A DNA stretch of 64,000 nt from Brachypodium distachyon (taxonomy: Eukaryota; Streptophyta; Magnoliopsida; Poales; Poaceae). The notes beneath the pieces are model-generated. The model searched no databases. It was not told the origin of the DNA and was given only the letters and a program-made list of their open reading frames with translations. Of this stretch, positions 23,844 to 36,125 are shown piece by piece; the stretch's first letter is position 1, and the number at the start of each line of letters is the position of its first letter. The translations under genes and the position numbers were made by a program. The stretch covers positions 25,100,501 to 25,164,500 of the forward strand of contig NC_016132.3 in assembly GCF_000005505.3 (NCBI RefSeq). The letters are read 5' to 3'.

Positions 23844-24409
23844 TATCATACCTCATAATTTAACTTTGGTATCAGATGAAAAGATGATGATAACTATCAA
23901 GTAGTTTCTGTTGGGTCAAAATGATCCAACCATCTCATTATGCCACAGCAGGGTGGATCTCAAACAGTTGGTACAAGAGAATCACAAAAATGCAAAGTTA
24001 GCAAAGAATTTTTAAATATTACCTGGAAACTTTCGCAAAGTTGAATTATGAGGTATGATATATTTATTCAGAGAAATGCAATGATGAGCAAAGCAAAAGA
24101 AAGAGCCAACTGGTAACAACTTACCATTTCCAGCTTGTGTAGATAATGTTCTACAGTTATGTGAGGTTATTTACAAATTTCAATGAAGAAAATACTAGAT
24201 CATATTATTCAAGTAACACCATTCAAAATTATGTCGCAACAAGAAATTAATGCAGAATCAAACTTTATATGCCTTCCACCAGAAGTAAATTAGAATCCAT
24301 AATCCTTAAGCTTTATCTTCCTTAATCCTTCAGAATATTCAAGCCCCCGCCTCCATCACCTGAATGGCTGAATCTGGTCTTCCAAGGCACCTCCAATTTA
24401 TCATGGTTT
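23844..24409. other. AT-rich spacer; nothing recognised
   Basis: No ORF, RNA gene or clear repeat border was found. Confidence 0.4.
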
Positions 24410-24535
24410 GGAGAACCGAGCTCAGGTAGGGTGGTTAGCCCGGCGAGGTATGCTGGCGGATACCCACCAGGGTTCGATCCTTTGGGATCACATTTTGGAT
24501 TTCTGTTGTTACCTCACCTTATGAAAATTATATAT
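24410..24535 (+). mobile_element. tRNA-derived SINE (Au-SINE-like)
   Basis: GTGGTTAGCCCGG fits an RNA polymerase III A box and, about 35 bases on, GGGTTCGATCC fits a B box. The spacing is that of a tRNA-related SINE head. The sequence cannot fold as a functional tRNA because acceptor and anticodon arms are missing. The tail is T-rich (TTGGATTTCTGTTG) rather than a long poly(A), as in the grass Au-SINE family. Borders are approximate. Confidence 0.65.
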
Positions 24536-24967
24536 ACTAGCAAAAGAACCCGTGCGATGCTACGGAACAACGGAAAGTGTATCAAGCACGAGCCGGTGGA
24601 GGCGAAGTCTGGACATTGATTTTTCGATTGGATTGATTTTCATACTGAGATTGATACCGAGATTTTTTGTTTGGGTTCAGATTGATTTCCATACTGAGAT
24701 GGATACGAAAAATTTTGGATTTCATGCTAAGGAGATTGATTTATTTTAGAACTGTTCGTATTATGTTGTGACAAATTTAGACCGTACAATAACTTTCGGT
24801 AAATCTAAACCGTATAATTTCTGCTACTGAAATCGTGAATAAGGCGGGAGGAAAAGAAAATAAAGAACAGTGGCATATTGGTTGTAATTTTAACAAAGTT
24901 GACCGACCAACACCACCCACCTACCACCACTGATTCCAATTTAATATATTGTAATAGATAATAGATA
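24531..24967. mobile_element. Putative short DNA element with ACTAGCAAAAGAACCCGTGC terminus
   Basis: The left end TATATACTAGCAAAAGAACCCGTGC and the right end TTGTAATAGATAATAGATA resemble the terminus pair of the nested element at 13243-15108. It is about 430 bases long with no coding capacity. The class is uncertain. Confidence 0.35.
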
Positions 24968-25426
24968 CCATGGGGGCAATGCATTTTTGCCCGTACGTTG
25001 AACTTAAATCCGCCACCGTACCTTCAGTGGAACTTAAATCCGCCACCGTCCGATTCGCACGCGATACTGTGGGGTGGCAATTGCGCCTCTCCTACCGTCT
25101 TCTTTCAAAAAACATTATGATGGCTTGCTATCATTTGCAAGCATGTCCTTGAATTATGCTTGCTCAGTCGAATTTCCATTCGGTAGTTTTATCAATTTTA
25201 ATTTCGCCACGTGATGTTATGCGACTCAACAGAATCAGATGCACAGAGACACAACACGAAGCCAGATTTTATTTTACTAAACAAAAGCCAGATTTATTGA
25301 ACCACGGTATTATTGGATACCAGAAAATTTAATAATGTTCAGACCTGTTGTTGCGAGACTTACAGTGCTGCTAATCAGACAGTCCAGGAAACCATAACAT
25401 AATCTAAATGCACAAAGGTCAGATGA
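24968..25426. other. Spacer downstream of the small spliced gene
   Basis: This contains a 28-base direct duplication (GAACTTAAATCCGCCACCGT at about 25000 and 25030). Otherwise AT-rich and without recognisable genes. Confidence 0.4.
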
Positions 25427-27130
25427 CTAATCTAGAGACATCTGTGCAAGACTCTTCAGCGCTAACAGCAGTCTCTCTGGCACAAAAGCTGTTGCATGTT
25501 TTGGCAGCTGCAAGCAGTAGCTTCCAAAGTTTTCTAGATTGAAATTCACCTTGATGTCCACAATGCATTTTTGAATAACCTGAAAGTCAAGTATTGAGAA
25601 GGTTACCAGGAAACCTGTGCGCATGCTTGTCTTTGTTCTTTCAGAAACAAAACCAACAGGATGCAAAATTAAAAAGGAGCAGCTGTGGTGCTTGTTAAGC
25701 CAATATTTGAAGGGTGGTAGCCCTTGTATGATCAGGCTGGGATTTTGAAAATATTGTGTTGTTAATCGGCCATAAATCTGTAAAGACGCATCCCTCTCAT
25801 GATCTTTCCCAAAACCTTTTTTTAAACGGAGGCAAAAGCTTTGCCTCATCTCATTAATAAAGAATTTCCCAGTTAATTAGCGGAAAACTAGGCAAAAACC
25901 TTCACAACCTTTCCCAACACTTTCACACAACCGGAAATGCTAACAACATCCAAGGTAATCAGAAGTTCAGAACTATCTCGCTCATTTCTGTAGCAGTCAT
26001 ATTTTTAAGCAATGCTCCATCTAAAAAAGATTTATGACACAACAACTACGAACCATGCAGAGGTTAATTATATTAAGTTGAGTTAATATTTCTTGTCAGC
26101 ACTCTCACTGAGACATGACCAAAGAAAGCACGGTCCATAAAAGACATAGGACCTTCTGATTAGCTTACTATACTAGAGCATATTCCACACAAAGCAGGTA
26201 TATAAAGATATAACTGAATAATAGTTGTATGGATAGGGGTACTTACGCATCATATGTGCATTTTACAGCAACCGCCAAACTTATAATTAGTAAACGATGG
26301 ACAATAAGAGTGTCATATATACATGTGGCATCTTTATCTCGCCATGTAGACAAGTACCAACACAAAGCAAGATGGACTTCACTGGCATCAGTTGAAGAGC
26401 CACTAAGATCTGGTACCTTCTGGCCATGAGAACTACTGGTAGACTCCTTTATTTTATTATCACTGGCATCAGTTGTAGACATAAGTACTGTAAAAGATAA
26501 ATCGTTGTTAACCAACAAACTTTCGGTAGAGCAGATATAATAGACACTTTGAAAGGGGCAAAAAAGTTGATCCAACTTTATATAGCACCAAACAGAAATT
26601 AAAGGATATCAGATGATGAATGAAAGCTGAAGGTATTTTTTCAGGTTTGCATTTCACAAAAACTCATAGGTACATTGCTTCTAGTAAGATGCAGACCCAA
26701 ACCAAGATTCCTGGATTCAGTGGCATGCTATCACCAAATGTTCTTTTTCAAGACAATCGTGCTATCTTCAGATGTTGCTTTAAATTGGCTCTTTATGCAC
26801 AAATATATCGGAAAACTCAAGTTATTAGTAGTATAAAGTATGACGATGCAATCATACTTGTATTACAAATCGATCAATCGTTAACAATATATGCTACAAT
26901 TTCCCTCAAAAAACAATTTACGCAACAAATGAAACACTAATATGACAGCAGTCAAGTTGCACCTGGAGAAAGCAAACAAGAGGAATCAAGATAATGCTTG
27001 CATCAACAGAAGTACAGAACTAAAGGAATGCTACAACACTACCATTGATAATATTAATTACATGAAGATATCCCTTTTTTAAGAGCATACCTTGCAAGTC
27101 AAAACTGATGCCGATGCCACCATCTGCCAT
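25427..27130 (-). CDS. Possible small spliced gene, 87 aa, unrecognised
   Basis: On the minus strand three pieces join in phase with consensus splice sites: 27130-27091 (MADGGIGISFDLQ, donor GTATGC), 26487-26417 (acceptor after TTATCTTTTACAG, ends SSSSHGQK-like before GTACC) and 25579-25427 (acceptor CTTTCAG, starts VIQKCIVDIKVNFNLENFGS, ends SLAQMSLD, stop). The total is 264 bases, exactly 88 codons. The last exon has a protein-like, well-balanced composition. The ATG overlaps the CLASSY stop codon by one base (TAATG), so these pieces could instead be spliced 3' untranslated region of the CLASSY transcript, or parts of an unrelated gene. I do not recognise the product. It has no membrane segment or signal peptide. 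Confidence 0.38.
25805..25870. repeat. Transposon-end hairpin GAGGCAAAAGCTTTGCCTC
   Basis: A near-perfect short palindrome preceded by a T-run. This word is common in grass genomes at the ends of non-LTR elements or MITEs. It lies inside the second proposed intron of the small gene. Confidence 0.4.
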
Positions 27131-30100
27131 TAACTCAACTCAGGGGTAATCTGGTTGTAAGTAAAAACAATATTTGACTCAGTTGGTGGATAGTGTATCT
27201 TTAAAAACATGCCCTTTAGCTGGTCATGGGAAGCTATCTCCTCCAGAACCTTATCCTGGGAGATCAACTTAGAACAGTGCTCCATTTCAGCTTTTGAAAG
27301 CATGTTCCTGACATTATTGAACTCATCTTCTGCAGAGAAGACCAACTTGGACAAGTGATCTTTTTCTGCTTGCCTGTCATATTTGTCACCTTCGCCTGTT
27401 CCATAAGTTATTAAATTGTATGTATACACAAATTTTTTCTGTCCTATCCGAAATGCCCTGCTAATAGCTTGCCTCCCAACTGCTGGGTTCCAAACAACAT
27501 CTAAGAGAACAACTCTTGAAGCTCCTGTTAGGCTGATCCCTTCACAACATGCTCTTGTAGATGCAAGTAACACCCTCGCATCACTATCTGGATTATTGAA
27601 AACTTCAATTGAATTCTGTCGATATCTTGGAAGGATCTTCCCATCCATTTGGAGAATTTCTTTCCCTTCTCTCCATTTGAAAAACTTCCGAAGATGTTCT
27701 TTTATCAGTTCTAATGGCTGAATAAATTGACTAAAGATCAATACCTTTTCTTTCAGTGCTTCACACAAACGAACAACTTCAATTACAAATCTTGTTTTCA
27801 CCCCTTCATAGGGATTTGACCTTAATCTCTCAAGCATAGGTTTATCAATAAGTGAAGCTTCCTCATCGGACATGTTGATGGCAGTTACAAGAGAAGGATG
27901 TGTGGATGCCAAAGAAATAACATATTCATGTTCAAAATTGTTACCAGACCCAATGTTTTCCACCTTCCTAATGATACTCTTCTGAAGGGGAGGAGGTTTC
28001 AGAACAATCACACTCTCTCGGAGACCTGGAAGAGTTCGAAGAATGGTTCCATTATGGATATGAACAAATGGTTTCAATATTGATCGCACTTTCTCAGCAT
28101 TATCATCAGTTACATTGCTAGTTAATGAAGCCCAAACACCTTTTTCATATTTATCAGAAAATTTATCACGTTGCTTCTTTGACACGTAATGCCTTCTGCC
28201 CACTTTTGTTTTAGTCAAAAACATTTCACCAAACCTGGGCCTCACCAAACATAGTATATTGTAAAGCTCGAGAAAATTGTTTTGGAAAGGAGTTCCAGAT
28301 AGAATTATGCGCTTCTCAGTTTTAACTTTTCCCAACGTCTTCCACATAACACTGCGTTCGTTCCTAGGTGTGTGCCCTTCATCTAGGACAAGCAAACCAG
28401 GGTTCTCGAGAAGAATGCTTCGTACTTTGTTTTCCTCAGTGCAGACAGATTTTTCGGATGTTAGTTTCATATATAGACCATAACTTATTCCAAGAATACC
28501 ATGTCCCTTGTTCCATGAAAGCAGTTTTACAAGCCTTGTCAACTTGTCTGTCCGATGTTCTTTCTTTATTAACCTACATATGTCTCTGTCTTCTTTTCCT
28601 GAGTATTCTGTAGTGTTCAGTATATGGAAAGGAACATTGACATCCCATTTCTTGAACTCCTCTTCCCAAGCAAACAGCATCCCGCGAGGTGCAATAATCA
28701 CTGGCCGGCAGTCTGGAAATACCTTCATATATGTCTGGATAAACACAATAGCTAAACGTGTCTTTCCTGTCCCTGGGGCATGACAAATCACACATCCTCC
28801 AACAACATCAGGCTTAGCTCCATGCTTAAGCTCATCAAGTCTAATATCACCAACTAGATTTGTCCACATAAATTCAAATGCTTCACGTTGATGCTGATAC
28901 ATAGTATTAATGGCACCAGGAATGAGGTCCCACACTGTTCCATATGGATGGAAACCTTGAGATTGCCCGTCAATACTCCCTGCTTGTTCACAAAGATCAT
29001 GATACATCAACGCATCCTTCAAACAAGATGAATTTCTCCATGCAGATTTCTCTGCATAATTTGAGACCTGAAATGAAAGAATTGAGTTAAATGATGAAAC
29101 GTATGGACTTTGTGTTGTGGATAGCGAGCTAAATTTATTGAGGGCGTCCAAAGCTCACCATTGATGGTAAAACAAATCTGATTTCTAGATTTACCAAGGA
29201 GCAGTATTTGCATCTGATTCCTATTTGATCATCAATAATAAACTCATGCTTCCCACGAGAACAAGGTGTTGTACAAGCAAGGCCAAGATTTAGCATATTG
29301 CTCTCTTCTTGGTGCTACAAGAATAATAAAAGAAATCAAATCAATCAGTTGCCGCAACAAGGATGCTGCAAATAAAAGCATATATCACAGTAGAAAGTCA
29401 ATCAGTTCACGCAACAAGGACGCTGCAAATAAAGCATATATCACAATAGAAAGTCTTCTCCTTATATAACAAGTTTCCCTGGGGTTGGTAAAGCGAAATG
29501 GGGGCCACCCTAACCCATTGAGTGCTAGTAACATAACAATCGAATGGTTCTTCTCTCCTTTATGTTTTTAAAATGTTTTCCTACTATTTTCTAGTCTCCT
29601 TATCTTCACGAGGTAGCAACAACAGTAATCCAACAGTGGTAATCTGCTACAGCTTGGAGCCGACATGTTGGCAAATGGTGATTTTTATTTACAGAAATCT
29701 ACTCCTGGTGCTGCTTTGTGAAGAGGAGACCAGAAAATAGTGGGCAAACAGGTAAAATAACATAAAGGAGAGAACAGTACGATATTATGTTATCGTGGAT
29801 GTCGAAAGTAAGTTACACCCGACTTACCTTCTGTTAAGTTAGAGGAGGCACGTCCATCCATAATTACATCAATGCTTTTGACTTTGTGCCCAGGACTATG
29901 TGATTTAGGTATTTGACTAACATACAACTGCAGGGGAGAATCCCTGCTTCTCATAATCAAGTTTGTGCAGTGTAGAATTTCTGCCTAGCTTTTTGTATTT
30001 AGCATTGCTCCCTATTTCCTTCCGGTACTTGTCACATATTCCTAATATCTCATGGGCACGTGAAAATCACACTAGAGCAGATAGATCCAAAACTCAAGGC

Positions 30101-33100
30101 CAATGCATCAGCAGGTGCAGGCACAAATCATGTAGCATGAACTCAAGGGAATGGGACAACCAAACATATTCAGACTAGATAACACAATATTGCACGTACA
30201 ACAGATGACAGAATGAACCCAGACCAAGATCATCTACTTAGGCATATATTCATATGTATCGACCAAATAAATTCCTTGGTGACTTGATCTGACAACAACA
30301 AATGGGCAGACTAGCTCAAGCTTGCCTATTGACATAATGAACAAAGTGGACAAGCTTAAAGCTTCAAATGTTCCCAAATTCTCCCTTCTTGATTGACAAG
30401 TTTCTCCTGTCGACCCATATTCCCTTGACATACTTATGCACAGTTAAAAATTCTTGGGCACTAGGGGGCCCCATGTTAAGTTCAGTTCATGGCTTCATGC
30501 TAAAATGAATGACAAAATACATGCATGCAGTAACAGGAAAATGCACTATTGGTTACTGTTAAGTAATATAGAAGAGCAGGTGGCAACTACGAGTACCCTT
30601 TCCAGTTTACATTAAATAAAGCATGATAGCTGATCAGATAGTAGTGCAGCAGCAGATGGAAAATACCAAAATCATCAAAATTTTGCCAATTTGACTATCT
30701 AAATTAGGAATCTACAGATCGAGTATTAAATATTTTAGTTATCCTTCTCTTGACTGTTTGTTCTACTGCCCTGGATTTCATGAGAAAGATAATTTCGACA
30801 TTATAATTATTGTAAACTTAATAGGTAGTCAACTGTGTTACATCACAATATGCTAAATATGTCAGCAACAGAAGAAACTGTATTCATTAGCTCTACCATT
30901 CACAATAAATTGCAGAGGTAAGAGTGCAAAAGAGCATATTACAGTTGGACTCTTGGACTTCTATCCTCAACAACTGGATCACAGCAGAACAACCTAAACA
31001 CAAAAACTATAACTACAAAATTCTCATCCCAAGATCCTTCTAGTTCCTGTGACGTGCAAATAAGAGCTACAAGATTTTCCATCCCATGTTCGTAGAGACC
31101 TAGACGTATGTATTCCTCTCTGAATCAAAACCATCTGCGCCACCAAACTACATAATTCAACCAAAAGAAAATAAGAAATGGATGGCACATGGACAATCTA
31201 CAGGCAAGATCTCTTTTTCTTGAATAAAGTTTGACTCATAACTATGTGTACTAGCATAATTATATGCATACGAAAAAGGGGCATACAGAATGTACCGACG
31301 AATGCCCTACACTTTACAACATCACGAAGTGGTACTATACTAAATTCGGTATTATTTTTTGAACAATAAGAATTGTCTCAAAAAAATTGAAACTGTATAA
31401 TAATTGTGTGCTAGCAGGACAATACTACTAAGGAAAATAAACAATGACAGCCATGCATCTGATACTGCAACACTCCCTCCGTCCCATAAGAATTGACTCA
31501 AATTTGCCCAAATATGGATGTATCTATGCCTAAAAAGCGTCTGAATACATGTAATAGAAAGTCACTTAATATGGGATGGAGGGAGCACAAAAGACCAAAA
31601 TTACCTCGTCATCATAATAGGTTCCAATATTCTCCAACTCTAAAGCAAAGTCATAGTCAGCCCATAGCATATCATGTTCAGCATTTTGCTCTGCCTTGTT
31701 AGCTGGTATATGATCTTCATCACCAAATGAGAATACTAATGGATGGGAATCGTTGGAATTATATTCGAACTGGGAATGAAGGTCAAAAGGAGAACATTCA
31801 CCATCTTTATCGCCAGTCATCTTATCCATAAGAAGCTTCAGAAGAGACTGCCGCTTTAACATGGTTGAACGGCTGGATTTCTTGCCAGATTTTCCAGATT
31901 TTGATGACAAATGCTTCTTTTTCCTCCCAACTTTGTTATCACCACCTTCTTGATATCCATGCCTTTCATTCTCACCAGAACCCGATGAGTCCGAATCCAA
32001 GTCCAAACCCCGCTCATATGAATGACGGCTCTTAATTATCCCAAGCTTCAGCTTTTTCCTCCTCTCAAGATCCCAAGTAAATCGTGACCCCTTCTGTTGC
32101 TCTGTAGTAATGCCATTGCCCACTGTACCGTCACTGCCAACTTTCTCAAAATTGAGTGGCTGAAAAACATTATTCCTTGGATCTTCATCAACCTCGCATT
32201 TCAAACCATCTTTTGCAGTATCATCAATTATCTCATCATCAGATGAGTAAATTACATGGCATGTTTCCGGCTGCCTCGCTTTCTTTGAGGTGCCACGCCA
32301 TTTTGGTATTGATGTTTGCATTCTTCTCTCTCTATTAACGAAAAGAGGCATAGGCCTTGACCTTATTTCAGGAAAGGATGAGTGAATTCCTTTCTTGTGT
32401 TTGCTCTTTTCAGCAACTTCTTCCTGTTTCGTCTCCTCTTCTTCCTCTTCCTCAAAACTGGCACTATCGTCATCGTTGTCATCTTCGTCATCCAGTTCCA
32501 CTTCTGTATCATCATCCTCTATTGGCTCATCAGACAACTCCTCAAAATATGCATTGTACGAAATTCTATCTTGCTTAACGCCCCACAATGACCGAGTCCT
32601 CCATGCAACACATGGCAGAACTGGTATCTTTGCTTGTGGTAGAGGCTTCCTCTTCAAGGGATTACTAGCATCACTGAGCACTTTGACTTCATCGTCAGAC
32701 TCGAGAATTTCAATATGCAGTCTCCCTTGATCAAAGCATGTAGTTCCTTCTCTCTTCGGGTCCACCTCATCCTTGACAACATCTTCCTCCAATTGGCAGC
32801 TAACTTCACCAACGACAACCTCGTGATCTGACAGATACTGTGTTCCCACCTTATAATCGTCGCACATTGGTTCAGACATGCCACATTCATCAGCATCATG
32901 CACAAAATAGTCGTCGTCGCCATCATCATCAAACTCCATCTCATCCTCAGCTTCCCAGTCCACTCCATCTGCATCCAAATCATCACCATTACTGTAAGCA
33001 CGAATCAGATCGCCGACGAGCTTTTCCTCCAACATCTCATCATCGTCCTCTGTATCCTCTTCATTCATGTACTCCTCATCGACCTCAAAACCATCATCTA

Positions 33101-33884
33101 GCTCACCTCCCTTATTCCCCCAGTCTTTCACACCCTCTGCATGGCCTGATGCCACCACATTCATCCCATGACTTGAATTCAAAATACTGGCCACCCCATT
33201 CCCACAAGGCTCACCTATTCGATTCTTACCAGCAGCATTGTGATGCTCCTCGTTCCCGTGACCAATGCCACATGCCTCCCGAGCGTTAGACCCGTTATTA
33301 TGGTCATCTAAAGGATCCTCGCCTCGCTCACTGTTCGCACAACCATCAACCCGTGATACCTCCACCCGTTTTCCACAAGCGGGCGCCTCCGCCTCTGCTT
33401 CCTCCTCTGCTTCAGCCTCTGCTTCCTCCTCTGCATCTGCATCCTTGCTCTTCCGCGCAAGAGCCCGATCCGGTGGCTCTGAGGCAGTCCGCGAGCGTCC
33501 ACGGCGATTTCCTTTTGATGCTGACTCCGAGGCCTCGGCGCCTTTGCTCCCTCCGCCGCCGTCTGCTTCGGCGCTCGTCCCCTTCCTCCTCCTTTTGGCC
33601 CTCGGCGCCGCCTCCGCCTCCGCCACCGGCGACTTCATCGCCAGGCTCCTCGATCGCGTCCGCGTCGCCACCGACCCCGAAGTCACCAGCGTCAAAGGCG
33701 CCGAGGAGCGACGGCTGCTGCTGCTGCTCGCAGCAGCCGCCGCCGTCGAGGAGCCGCCCCCGCCGTCCTCGCTATCGAGGTCGATGACGATCGTCTCGGC
33801 ATGGCGACGGCGCGTGCGCGGGGAGGCCTCCGCTAGGGTTTCTCCACGGCCGCGGGCGCGGCCGCGGCGGCCGGAGCGATCCAT
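27130..33884 (-). CDS. CLASSY-type SNF2 chromatin remodeler (CLSY3/4-like, 1457 aa, 3 exons)
   Basis: Coding exons on the minus strand: 33884-31605 (760 codons), 29314-29159 (52 codons) and 29067-27130 (645 codons plus TAA). All junctions are phase 0 with GT-AG. The first exon encodes a basic N-terminus (MDRSGRRGRARGRGETL) and a long acidic, disordered region with Glu/Ala and Asp/Glu runs. Exon 2 carries the zinc-binding CTTPCSRGKHEF...GIRCKYC block typical of the DRD1/CLSY family. Exon 3 holds the ATPase: Walker A APGTGKT (909-915), DEGH in place of DEAH (1041-1044), SGTPFQNN, and helicase motif VI GRQAISRAFRIGQ (1344-1355). CLSY proteins recruit RNA Polymerase IV to loci for 24-nt siRNA production and DNA methylation in the nucleus. 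The frame is open upstream to 34031, but the ATG at 33884 gives the conserved start. Intron 1 is about 2.3 kb. Confidence 0.93.
29338..29453. repeat. 58-60 bp tandem duplication in the first CLASSY intron
   Basis: TCAATCAGTTGCCGCAACAAGGATGCTGCAAATAAA... is followed directly by a second copy, TCAATCAGTTCACGCAACAAGGACGCTGCAAATAAA..., both running into AGCATATATCACA. The two copies differ at a few positions. Confidence 0.85.
31473..31585. mobile_element. Stowaway-type MITE next to the CLASSY exon 1 splice donor
   Basis: It runs from CTCCCTCCGTCCCATAAGAA to TTAATATGGGATGGAGGGAG with the shared interior AAATATGGATGTATCTATGC. The right end lies 19 bases from the GT donor (31604-31603), so it is transcribed at the very start of intron 1. 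The flanking dinucleotide is CA rather than TA on both sides, so the target sequence has decayed. Confidence 0.88.
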
Positions 33885-33981
33885 GCGGGGGAAGAGAGAG
33901 CGCGTTTCGCAACGGCGTGGGGGGGCGGACGGAGGCAGGTGGGGTTTGCAGAGGCAAGGCAACCTGGCGTGGGTACCTGAT

Positions 33982-34001
33982 GCGCTCTCTCTCTCTCTCC
34001 T
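33982..34001 (-). repeat. GA/CT microsatellite in the CLASSY leader
   Basis: A run of CTCTCTCTCTCTCTC on the plus strand is a GA repeat on the sense strand, about 100 bases 5' of the start codon. GA-rich leaders are common in plant promoters and may bind GAGA-binding factors; that role is inference. Confidence 0.6.
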
Positions 34002-34029
34002 GGTTAGCGGGGGTTTATGGCGTCGGAGC

Positions 34030-36125
34030 ATGACACGCGGGCCCGGGGCGGGGTTTGGTGGGAGCGCTCGGGAGGTTCTGGGACGGTGGGACCCTCCGCG
34101 GACGACAAGGACTGAGAGAAAAGCCCGCGAAACGGCGGCCGGGGCCGGAGTCCGAGGAGCCCCCGGATCGGGTGCGGCAGCGGCCTGCGCTGTGGCCGGA
34201 TGCTCCTGCTATCAATCATGTCACTGGAGAGACGATGACGACGCCCCGTGTGCGCGTGTGGGCGTCCTTTCTCGCCGCTTTTTCTGGCTTCTCCCGAGTC
34301 TATGAGCGAATCCTGCAAAGGGTTCAGCGCCCCCATCACTGCAGCCTTCGGCTGTTTTCGGAATCGGGAGTGATAGATGCGTGAAAGCCGTTACCTGTGT
34401 AGTTACTGCGTGCATTTTTATTATTACTGCTTCATTTTTCAGCAGGTATTCAAGACCCTCTTTTAACTCTGGCGTGCATTCAATTTAGTGACAACGGCAG
34501 TAATAATTAAGGCTTGCACCGAGTTTTATCCGAACTTTGACCACAAATAATATCGGTAATACATGGTTATTTTGACACAAAGAGATATTGATGGATTTGT
34601 ATTCAAATTCTTTCGAATGGTATAACTCTTCTATACATATATTAAATTTATTTGTGTTATTGTTGGTCAAATTTTGTCACAGGCCTTACAAATCTGGACT
34701 GAGGTAGTACTCCGTTAAACTTTGAACATAAAATTAATTCTGCTCGGGAAAGAAGAATTATTGTGCTATGACATCACCTATGGCTTCATTTCTTGGTAGA
34801 ATTTGTCACTAGAATCGTTTAATGACAGTGCAATAAAAGAAATAAGGAGAAAGTATTGTCGTACGGCATTACAACTATGCACGAACTACAATGTTGTAAA
34901 ATGAGAGTAAATATTTATATTCTCAGGTTTTTATCGAACAACTAATAAACACTATTGGATCACATTACCATGGGCTCTTGGACTCACAAGGTCATATTAC
35001 TCATTACTTCCTCATTTTCCACAAAGAATGGCACGCACAGATTTCGAGATTTTATTTTGACCAATAATTAGACTAAAGGTTTACATGCTACAAAATTACA
35101 CCATTGAATTTGTATTTCAAGAACGTCTCCAATGGTAAAATTTATTACATGTAATCTACATATTATTAGTCTAGTAGTTGATCAAAGTTCGACCTTAAAA
35201 TGCGTGCGCGCTTTTCTTTATGAAAAAGAGGAAGTAGTAAGGATGCCTTACTGATAAAGTTCCGCTTACATAGACACGCTCATAAATAAAAAATAATTAC
35301 TAGTGTGTGGTTGGGATTGGTGAGATTGAAAGGTAAATTATATAATCTTTTAACCCACCATTAATGTATAGGTACTTTTTTTTTTACTTCGACCGACTAT
35401 TAATCCAACTAAAGTCGGATTACATGATATAAGTTCGGTATTGTTGGATCTGTATTTAAAAATTGTTGATATAAAATTTTATTAAATAATCCATGTATAA
35501 CTAGACAAACCATTGGTCAAAGTTAAATCTAAGAAAACATGCACGTCCTATATTTGGGAATGGATGGAATATTTTGTTTGTCCATCTAAACATAGGTATA
35601 TGTTTAGGATCTTGAAAGCATGATATTTTGTACAAGTGAATTTGTTATTTTTTTTATTTTGAACATTGTATCTTTTACAATACTTGGGTCAAATGCTTGC
35701 ATAATCATCTTTACTCCTATAAATATTTTTTTTGATAGAAACTCTGTACGGGAGACCCATACAATATAATTGGAGTCATGCACCCACAACTCCACCACCA
35801 CACCAAGAGGTGTTTCTTCTTACTTTTGATTGCACCATATTTTAACTTTACCACAAAAAATTAAAGAAGAGAGGATATGGATATTTTGATTTTACATGAA
35901 TGGCAAAATATCTTTCAAAACATATCATGAAGTTTATTAATATTTGGCAACATACTGGAATTGCGCTAGTATGTATTGAATGTCTCGGAAACACTCCGTG
36001 ATATCATTATTTCTTTTGTTTATAAATATATTGTAATAAATTATTGGTCAAAGTTATTAAAAATAATTAAAATTTTAAAGGCGTGGAACATCATACACCT
36101 ACATGATTTGAAAGTCCAATTCTCC
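34030..36125. other. AT-rich region of degraded repeats upstream of CLASSY
   Basis: After a GC-rich promoter part (to about 34330) the sequence is AT-rich. It holds several degenerate copies of related words: TTGGTCAAATTTTG (34668), TTGATCAAAGTTCGACCTTAAAATGCG (35177) and TTGGTCAAAGTTAAATCTAAGAA (35513). These match the interior of the MITE at 36129. No genes are seen. Confidence 0.5.

Noticed and set aside
24430..24500. Functional tRNA gene
   Set aside because: A and B boxes are present, but no acceptor stem or anticodon arm can be formed. It fits a SINE head.
33265..34305. 346-codon plus-strand ORF over the CLASSY start
   Set aside because: Antisense to the low-complexity N-terminus of CLASSY. 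Its Ala/Ser-rich composition mirrors the Glu/Ala repeats on the real strand.
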